Below, in pieces: positions 57,635 to 64,000 of a DNA stretch of 64,000 nt. Position 1 is the stretch's first letter. Every line of letters starts with the position of its first letter. The notes beneath the pieces were generated by a model. It was not told the origin of the DNA and ran no database searches. It worked only from the letters and a program-made list of their open reading frames with translations. A program made the translations under genes and the position numbers. The DNA comes from Scenedesmus sp. ARA3 (taxonomy: Eukaryota; Chlorophyta; Chlorophyceae; Sphaeropleales; Scenedesmaceae): contig RWJK01000864.1 in assembly GCA_004335835.1 (NCBI GenBank), positions 1 through 64,000 on the forward strand, written 5' to 3'.

Positions 57635-60600
57635 ATGAAGCTGGACGGGGCTGACAAGGAGGCGCTACGGCAGCAATACCAGCAGCAGCTGCAGCAATGT
57701 GGCAAGGTACGCATTTGCAGGCAGTGTCGTCAAATGCGCAGCATGATGCAGGATAGCGCTGAATTCACAGAGACACATCTTCAAACAGCATAACCTCAGC
57801 ATCAGCCAGTGTCCGGCAGCGCAGTGACGATGCAGGGGTGCTGCAGGGCCAACGCCAGCAGCAGAGCAGCACCTGTGACACGTGTCCAGCATGAGAGCAC
57901 CTCAAGAATATGCAGAACATGTTTGATGCCAGCAGACTGAGCAGCAGCGACGAATAAGACAGGCATAACTTGTTGTTGCTGCCCGGCCACTGCCCTGCAA
58001 GTACAGGTCCCTATCTCCTGGGCACCTGCCAAGCACAGGAGCACGCAGATAGACACAGAGCGCGTGCTGCCTGGCACATCAGACTCACACAGCGTGCTTG
58101 CAGCAGTTACAGCCTTGCACTCACCCAAGAAGTCCACTCATGCAAACAGCAAAGCCACGCGGGCGCACAGCAGCAAGCGCGGCGCAGCAGGAAGCAAGCA
58201 GGCAGCTACCATCAAAGCAGCTGAGCTAGAGCCGCAGCCAGCAAGCGTTTACAGGACAGAGTTCTGCAAAGATGGTGCAGAGCAGCAGCGGCTGTCGCAG
58301 CTGACAACAACGCGCCGAGTCCTGCAAGGGAGCAGCGAATGGGCGCTGCTGGACCAACTGGAGCACAGCATTGCTGAGCAGGAGGTGCGTGCTTGTGGGA
58401 GCTTTCAAAGCAGCTTGGGCCGTGGCAGAGCACACAGCGGCTGAGCAAGGATACAATGAGGCCATTGATGTATGTAACTATAGCTGCAGCCCTTGAGCTG
58501 AATGCCAGAGGCACAAGGTTGACCTGCTGCACAGCAGAGCAATGATGCATTGCACTGCCACAAGATATACATGCTGGCTCGCTTGCTTGCTTGCTGCGCT
58601 ATGCTCTGCAGGTAGCAGTACGCCAAGCGCTGCGGCAGCAGGTGCAGCAGCAGCAGAAGCAGCAGCTCGATGCGCAGGTACAGGAGCACGAGCGCGCGCG
58701 GCAGGCGGCAGCGGCAGCCAAGGCTGCTGACCTCGCTGCAGCGGCAGCTGATGTTGCTGCTCACCAGGCGGAGGAGGCAGCAAAGGAAGAGGCGGCGCGG
58801 ACAGCAGCTGCAAAGCTGAAGGCAGACAGGGAGCAGCAGGTGAGAAGCAGGCAGCTGGGTTTGCGTGGCAGGCATTGACTGTAGTGGCTGGTGGCAAACA
58901 GGTCAACTCTGGTCAACGGTCTTGAGGTGGATACTTGCAGGAAGCCGCTCTTTAGTATGAGCTGTCTGAGGTGCTGCAGGTGTGCCACCAACTGTACTGC
59001 TGCAGGGGTGGGGCACAGCTGTGCCTGTATGGCACGGCACTACACTGCAACTGCTGAATCGCCTACAGCACTTGCAGCTGCTTACCACTGCCGCTGCTGC
59101 TGCGCTTGCCCCTGTATAGAGTGCCGCCGCAGAGGCTGCGCGCAGGCGCGCAGCAACCAAGAAGGCGCGTGAGGAGGCTGCGCTGCTGGCCTCGATTGAA
59201 AAGCAGATGGCCGCAGCAAAGGAGGCGGCGGCAGCCAATGCCGCTGATGCCAAAGCAGCAATGGAGGCAGCGCGCAAGGCAAATGAGGAGGCCCTGGCGG
59301 CCAAGCAGCGGGCAGCCAAGGAGCAGCAGGCGAATGATGAGCGGCTCATGGTTGAAACCATCAGGTGAGCTGTTGTTTGTAAACCAGCTGCTGTATGTGG
59401 CCGATATGATACTGCTCCTTGACTCCGAAGAACTAAGGCACCTGCATAGCTGCGCACCTTTAAGCAATGCTGGGCCAGGGCAGCCCCATACTTTCCTGTA
59501 CACTGGGGCCTGCCAGGAGCTTGTCCGATTAATTGTGTGGAATATGAAGGCGGCCAAGGTAGCAAGTGACATACATGCGAACAATATTCCTGCGCAGACG
59601 CTCACACGGCTGGCTCACTGCTGCTGCTGCTGCTGCTGCTGCCACAGGACGCTGCAGTGCCAGGAGGAGGCGCGCGAGGCGGCCCTAAAAGCGTTCCACG
59701 ACAACATCGCGGCGCGTGCGGTGCAGGCTGGCGCTGCTGCTGTGGCTGAGAACCGCGGCCGCGCGGAGCGTCAGGAGCGGCTGGTGGCGGCCAGCGAGGC
59801 GCGGGCCAAGGCAGAGGCGGAGGTGCGCAATTAGCAAAGCTGCCTTTCGTTGTGTTGCATCACGCTGAGTTTGGATGGGGTCTGAGGGCAAAGAAGAAGG
59901 GTTGGGGAGGCGGCGGATGGAGGCACACGGGGTGGCTTGGGCGGTGTACTCTTCACAATGGTGAGTGGGCATGATGCCTTGGGCTTTGCACGTGCCTTGC
60001 ATGGTGCAAACAAGAGGAGCGGCTGGTGGCGGCCAGCGAGGCGCGGGCCAAGGCAGAGGCGGAGGTGAATGACATGTAATATTGTGATATTTGTAGGGAT
60101 GCCGTGTACAGTTGTCAGGGGTGAGGCTGAGTCAGCATCTTGAGGAAGGAGCGTCTGGGAGCGGGGAGGGAGGGTGAGGGGATCAGAAGCGCACCGTGGA
60201 TGGAGCTGCCACACCTGCAGGTGTTTATGTCTTGCTGCTGGCACTGCTAGCCTCTGCTGCTGTGTACACAGCTGCTGCCACTGCCGCTGCCACTGCTGCT
60301 GCTGCTGCAGGCCAAGCATGCAGCAGAGGTGGCCAAGCGAGCTGCCATGGCAGCCGACATGAAGGCAGCTGCTGCTGCCGCCGCTGCTGCCAAGGCGGCT
60401 GCGCAGCAGGTGGCGCTGCAGGAGCAGACACAGACGCGGCTGGAGATGGAGGTAAGGGCAGTGGTTCGTGCTGCTGCTGCTGCTGCTGCTGCTGCTTCTG
60501 CTTCTGCTGCATGTTACACGGCTGAGCCCTACCAGTCAGAATGCCTGGCTCATCAACCTCAAGATGTAACGCGTACATTGAGGCCTTGCAGCTGCACAGC

Positions 60601-60897
60601 TCATGCAGCATGATGCAGGGGATGCCTTCACGTCTGTCCTGCACGACAATCTGCACCGTGCTGCGGCTGCCGCTGCAGGCCCAGCTGCAGCAGTTCAGGC
60701 TGAGCGAGAGCCTGACAGCAGCGCAGCGCAGGCAGCGCAATGCGCAGTACAAGGCGGCGCTGGAGGCGCAGATCGCGGAGGCGGAGGCGCGCGCGGTGCT
60801 TGATGACGTGTTCATGGCGGAGCGGGAGCGCGCGCTGAACCGGCGGCTGATCGTGACGGCGCGCGGCATGATGGCCGGCATGGGGCAGGGGCCTTGA
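57635..60897 (+). CDS. TPH-like coiled-coil protein, probable axonemal component
   Basis: Seven exons: 57635-57706, 58007-58384, 58612-58839, 59120-59364, 59648-59822, 60311-60451, 60679-60897; 485 aa, phases consistent. From about residue 130 the protein is one long Arg/Glu/Ala-rich helix (EHERARQAAAAAKAADLAAA, KKAREEAALLASIEKQM, AERQERLVAASEARAKAEAE) ending QYKAALEAQIAEAEARAV and LNRRLIVTARGMM. This resembles trichohyalin-plectin-homology proteins such as CFAP53, CFAP45 and MNS1, which line the inside of ciliary doublet microtubules. Assignment to one of these is not possible by eye; another Ala-rich coiled-coil protein is the alternative. Start ATG at 57635 is the first in exon 1. Confidence 0.7.
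60015..60067 (+). repeat. Identical echo of TPH gene exon 5 end
   Basis: 53 nt identical to 59773-59825, covering the exon 5 end (ERLVAASEARAKAEAE) and the first donor bases, located 242 bp downstream in intron 5. The donor differs after gtg. Confidence 0.93.
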
Positions 60898-61284
60898 GCG
60901 TGTGTTTTAACCGTCAAGACAGTGTCGGGGACGTACACTGGGTTCGTGCGGAAGACGCCTGCTTCGGCGCAAGCTGATTTTGATCATGCAGTCGACAGTT
61001 GCCGACTCTGCTATGTGGCGGGCAGAGCAGCAGCTGCGCCGTGAGCTCATTTGGGCTGCTAGTAGCAGGCGGCTGTCGTGCAGCTTGGCCGTGTTTGAAC
61101 TTTTTCCATACGCACAGCTGAGCTCGAACTTCTGAGCAGTCACTGTGGAACAGACAAGTTGCCACAGGTGCACATCTGTTGCCTTTTTGTTATCGGAAGG
61201 TACTGTACTGCAGCCCTATGGCATGACTGCACTGCAAGGCAGGTGCAAGGCCAAAGCGCCTGGGCTTTAGATGTCCGGTATGCA

Positions 61285-61289
61285 TGTAA
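61285..61289 (+). terminator. Candidate polyadenylation signal TGTAA
   Basis: TGTAA, the common chlorophyte polyadenylation signal, about 390 bp after the TPH gene stop codon. Motif and position only. Confidence 0.35.
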
Positions 61290-62024
61290 TGTTACAAATG
61301 ACCGGCCTGTTTAGAGCAGTCACTGTGGTGTGACCATGGCAAGCTCAGACCCACAACCACGCCTGCGGCTATGCGAGCACACAGCACAACGCCGACAGAG
61401 CAGAATACAGCAACAGCAGGGTGCTGTAAACCAACAACTACAGCTTATTCTCTCAACAGCTGGAAAAGCTGATCAATGATCGCGAGCTCAGGTAATGACC
61501 TTACGACCCCCTGCACATGCAACCTTGCACACTGTGCGCCTGAGGGCAGCAAAGTATGCTGCAAGGCCCAACAAAAAAAATAAAACCTGCCTGCCGCACT
61601 CACAATGAGCAGCACTGAAAACAGGGACTCACGCCACAATACGGCGGGTGTAGTAGACAGGCAATTGACAATTGAACACCTGTGTAGTACGCTTGCAAAA
61701 GCTCTCATATAATCATGGGCATGTGCTACATGCTACTCAACCCTAAACTTACTCACTTGCTTGGAACAGCCAAAAACAGGACTCTCAATGTACACGTGTA
61801 CGCCCTCACTCTCACTGCATACCAACTACACAATCACCTCCACCTTTTTTGTACAGTGCTGCCCTGTAATGTGGGCAAACCGTTCGGGCCATAGTGTACT
61901 GCTGTCACTGCGCCTGAGCAGCAACAACATCTTTTGAACAGTACAAGCGGCTGAACTGTGCACCATGCAGAAGCATACAACGTGATGCCATGCATTGACA
62001 TTTCCTGCAGCTAAGCTGCATACT

Positions 62025-62029
62025 TTACA
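62025..62029 (-). terminator. Candidate polyadenylation signal TGTAA
   Basis: TGTAA on the minus strand about 32 bp beyond the stop codon of the gene ending at 62061. This is close for a signal in these algae, so a more distal one may be used. Confidence 0.3.
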
Positions 62030-62060
62030 CATCAATGTGCGTTGCCCTCCACGTATGCTA

Positions 62061-63893
62061 TCACACTGCAGCCACTGCCACTGGAACCGCTGCGCTCTCG
62101 AAAAACTCTTTGGCCTCCTTCATTGCAGCAAACTCTGACGCAGGCTCATTGCGAACCACCGCAGGTGTTGCCCTCCACGAGCTCCCATCCTTCTCACTCT
62201 TCTCTTGTGCACTGCTGCGCAGCTCAGCAGCCGCCAGCCCTGCTGCTGCTGCTGCAGCTCCCACAGCCTCAAATGCTGCTGCACACTGCCTAGGGCTCAG
62301 ATCCAAGCCCTGCATTGCTGCCGCCAGCACAACAAATGCCGCGCTGCTCACATCCCTGCCCAGCACCTCCGTTGTGATGCAAATGCTCGCCCTGCCATCC
62401 ACCCACCCAGCCGCCGCTGCGGCTGCCGCAGCGCCAGCAGCAACTGCGCGGCGGCTGGCTGCTGCTGCCAGTGCTGCCGCAGCCGGCACGTTTGACCGCA
62501 CCCTGCTGCTGCTGAACTCTGCTGAGTCAGCTGCAGGCAGCTGCTTGACCATCAGGCTTGGCTTGTATGGCAGCAGGGCCAGCACACCTGTCAGGACCAG
62601 CCTGACCTGGTCCTGAGAAGCTGTCAGGCCCTCAGGCCCTCCCTCAGGACCTCCTTCAGGCCCAGCCTGAGCTTCAGGCAGCTCCAGCAGCCATGCCAGC
62701 AGCAGCTTGCGTGCTGAGCTTGGTGTGTCGTGTGGGAAGGCCACTGGGATGCTGTGCAGCTCCTTGCCAAAGCAGGCGCTGAGGGTCTGCAGCTGGGATG
62801 CAGCCTCTGCTGCTGCAGGGCTGTCCTGCTGCACGAGCAGGAACCTGCGTGGGGACAGAGGCAGCGGAGAGCTTAATCAGATGCTGGTTGTAGGATTCCT
62901 GCAGTGGGCAGCCTGTACTGCGCTAGGGATGTTGGTGAATAGGACACTATGCTGGAAGCACCTGGTCATTCAAGTGGCAGTTGCTGTGTCATTCACCTTT
63001 GCTGCACACCCCTGAGGTGGAAAAGATGCATTAAACCTCTGGCAAAATAATGCAGGCAGCACTGCAATGCAGGGACTGCATGCGTGTCTGCTTTTCAACA
63101 CCCTTGCAGTGCTAGACAAACAAGATCCATGCTTTGCTCACCCGTCCCTCCCAAAGCGCTGCTCTGCCAGCTGCACCAGCCACGCCTTCAGCTCAGGGTG
63201 CGCCTCAAACACTGCCGCTGCCTCGGGCTGCAGCGCAGCCTCCAGCAGCCAGCTGCCCACGTGGCGGCGCTGCAGCTTGCCAAAGACTGTGGACAGCAGC
63301 GCAGCGTAGAAATGGCCCTTGCCTAGCACGATGGGGCCGGCCTCGCAGCTGATGCCCTGCAGGGCAGCGGCAGAAGCAGCAGCAGCGGCAGCAGCAGTTT
63401 GTAGGGTTGCACAGGGTGCTTTTTGTCCAACAATCATGTACACAGCTGCTCGAAGCTGCTCGCTGAAAGGCGTTGCTGCCACAACTGTCCCTTTCAGCAA
63501 AGACAGCATCTTTCTTGTGTTGGGCATGCAGTGGCCAGGTGTTGTGTGGAGCTGCAACTGAAAGGCAAGCACAGCAGAGAAGCATGAAACCCTAAAGATG
63601 CTTGACCAACAGCTGATTTAGCCGCTCACCAGGTGCTTCAAGGCATCCAGATCGCAAACGTGCTCGCCCTGCGACAGCAGCCTGCCGGCAGGCGTGCCGC
63701 AGGACTGAGGGATGATGCCCAACCCTTCCACCTCAGACTCTTCTGCGTCATGCAGGTCAAGGCTCTGCAGAACCTTTGGCCGGCATGTGGCCACGTTGAT
63801 GCGTGTGTTAGCACGAAGAGGGGGAGCAGGGCGCTGCAGAGCGACGCACGGAGTGCGGAGCATGGTGCAGGCGTTTGGCGCGAGAGTGTGCAT
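62061..63893 (-). CDS. Unrecognised protein, possibly organelle-targeted
   Basis: Three exons: 63893-63630, 63557-63142, 62844-62061; 487 aa, phases consistent. The N-terminus (MHTLAPNACTMLRTPCVALQ) is rich in Ala, Arg, Pro and Thr without acids for about 45 residues, as in plastid or mitochondrial transit peptides. The rest is mostly helical and Ala-rich, with recurrent Leu patterns (LRAAVYMIVGQKAP, HFYAALLSTVFGKLQRRHVG, LLAWLLELPEAQ). An imperfect GPEGG triplet repeat lies in exon 3. I recognise no domain. Good phase agreement and normal codon composition outside the Ala runs make it a real gene. A second in-frame ATG at 63863 is an alternative start. Confidence 0.75.
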
Positions 63894-64000
63894 GGTGAAG
63901 TGACAGGTGCGAATTGCGCTGCAAGCAGCATCAAGAGAGATACTTTATGACCTTTGAAATGGTCCCTGACGATCATATGCAAATGGATCCAGGCTTGGGC

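Larger units (their letters stand above)
60898..62060. other. Intergenic region between convergent genes
   Basis: 3' flanks of the TPH gene (plus) and the unrecognised minus-strand gene. TGTAA signals are present for both (61285-61289 on plus; 62029-62025 on minus). No further gene was recognised. Confidence 0.55.

Overview
The window is nuclear DNA of a eukaryote, most likely a green alga of the core chlorophytes (Sphaeropleales/Chlamydomonadales type). This placement is inferred. The signs are very intron-dense genes with GT-AG introns, GC-rich exons, pervasive CAG/CTG triplet tracts and Ala/Gln/Ser low-complexity inserts, BTB-BACK-MATH genes of the kind expanded in these algae, a flagellar-type coiled-coil protein and TGTAA-like 3' signals. 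Nothing prokaryotic is present. Exon models below were assembled by hand. In every multi-exon model the exon lengths sum to a multiple of three and the phases agree at each junction.

Layout. 1-600: a fragment of a non-LTR reverse transcriptase (minus). 631-4237: two BTB/BACK genes in an inverted head-to-head pair, each broken by its own lesion. 5569-11863 (minus): an ADCK1-type ABC1 kinase, 9 exons, 757 aa. 13877-17942 (minus): serine hydroxymethyltransferase, 10 exons, 479 aa. 19920-33757 (plus): RPB2, the second-largest RNA polymerase II subunit, 27 exons, 1198 aa. 35826-39289 (minus): a GT71 (MNN1-type) glycosyltransferase, 7 exons, 593 aa. 39876-42893 (minus): a HemK2/N6AMT1-type methyltransferase, 8 exons, 278 aa. 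43247-46510 (minus): a SET-domain lysine methyltransferase, 7 exons, 754 aa. 47573-51025 (plus): a long Gln/Ala-rich open frame. 51962-56066 (plus): a THP3/LENG8-type SAC3/GANP-domain protein, about 575 aa. 57635-60897 (plus): a TPH-like coiled-coil protein, 7 exons, 485 aa. 62061-63893 (minus): an unrecognised protein, 3 exons, 487 aa. These are unlinked housekeeping genes and do not form a pathway cluster; SHMT and RPB2 are divergent across about 2 kb.

The most unusual signal is a structural habit of the locus. Introns, and some 3' flanks, carry serial decaying copies ('echoes') of the adjoining exon edge, usually with the splice site included, at spacings of about 70-265 bp. I find them in ABC1K, SHMT, RPB2, HemK2, THP3 and the TPH gene. 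Copies range from identical over 53 nt to barely recognisable, as expected if exon-intron junctions are repeatedly duplicated in tandem and then decay, inflating introns and leaving decoy splice sites. A second habit is strand polarity of triplet repeats: introns carry CTG in the sense direction, often directly before the 3' splice site, while exons carry CAG in the sense direction. A third observation is that the RPB2 C-terminal zinc ribbon has lost three of its four expected cysteines, in an exon whose 3' edge has been amplified into a tandem array of about 117 bp units.
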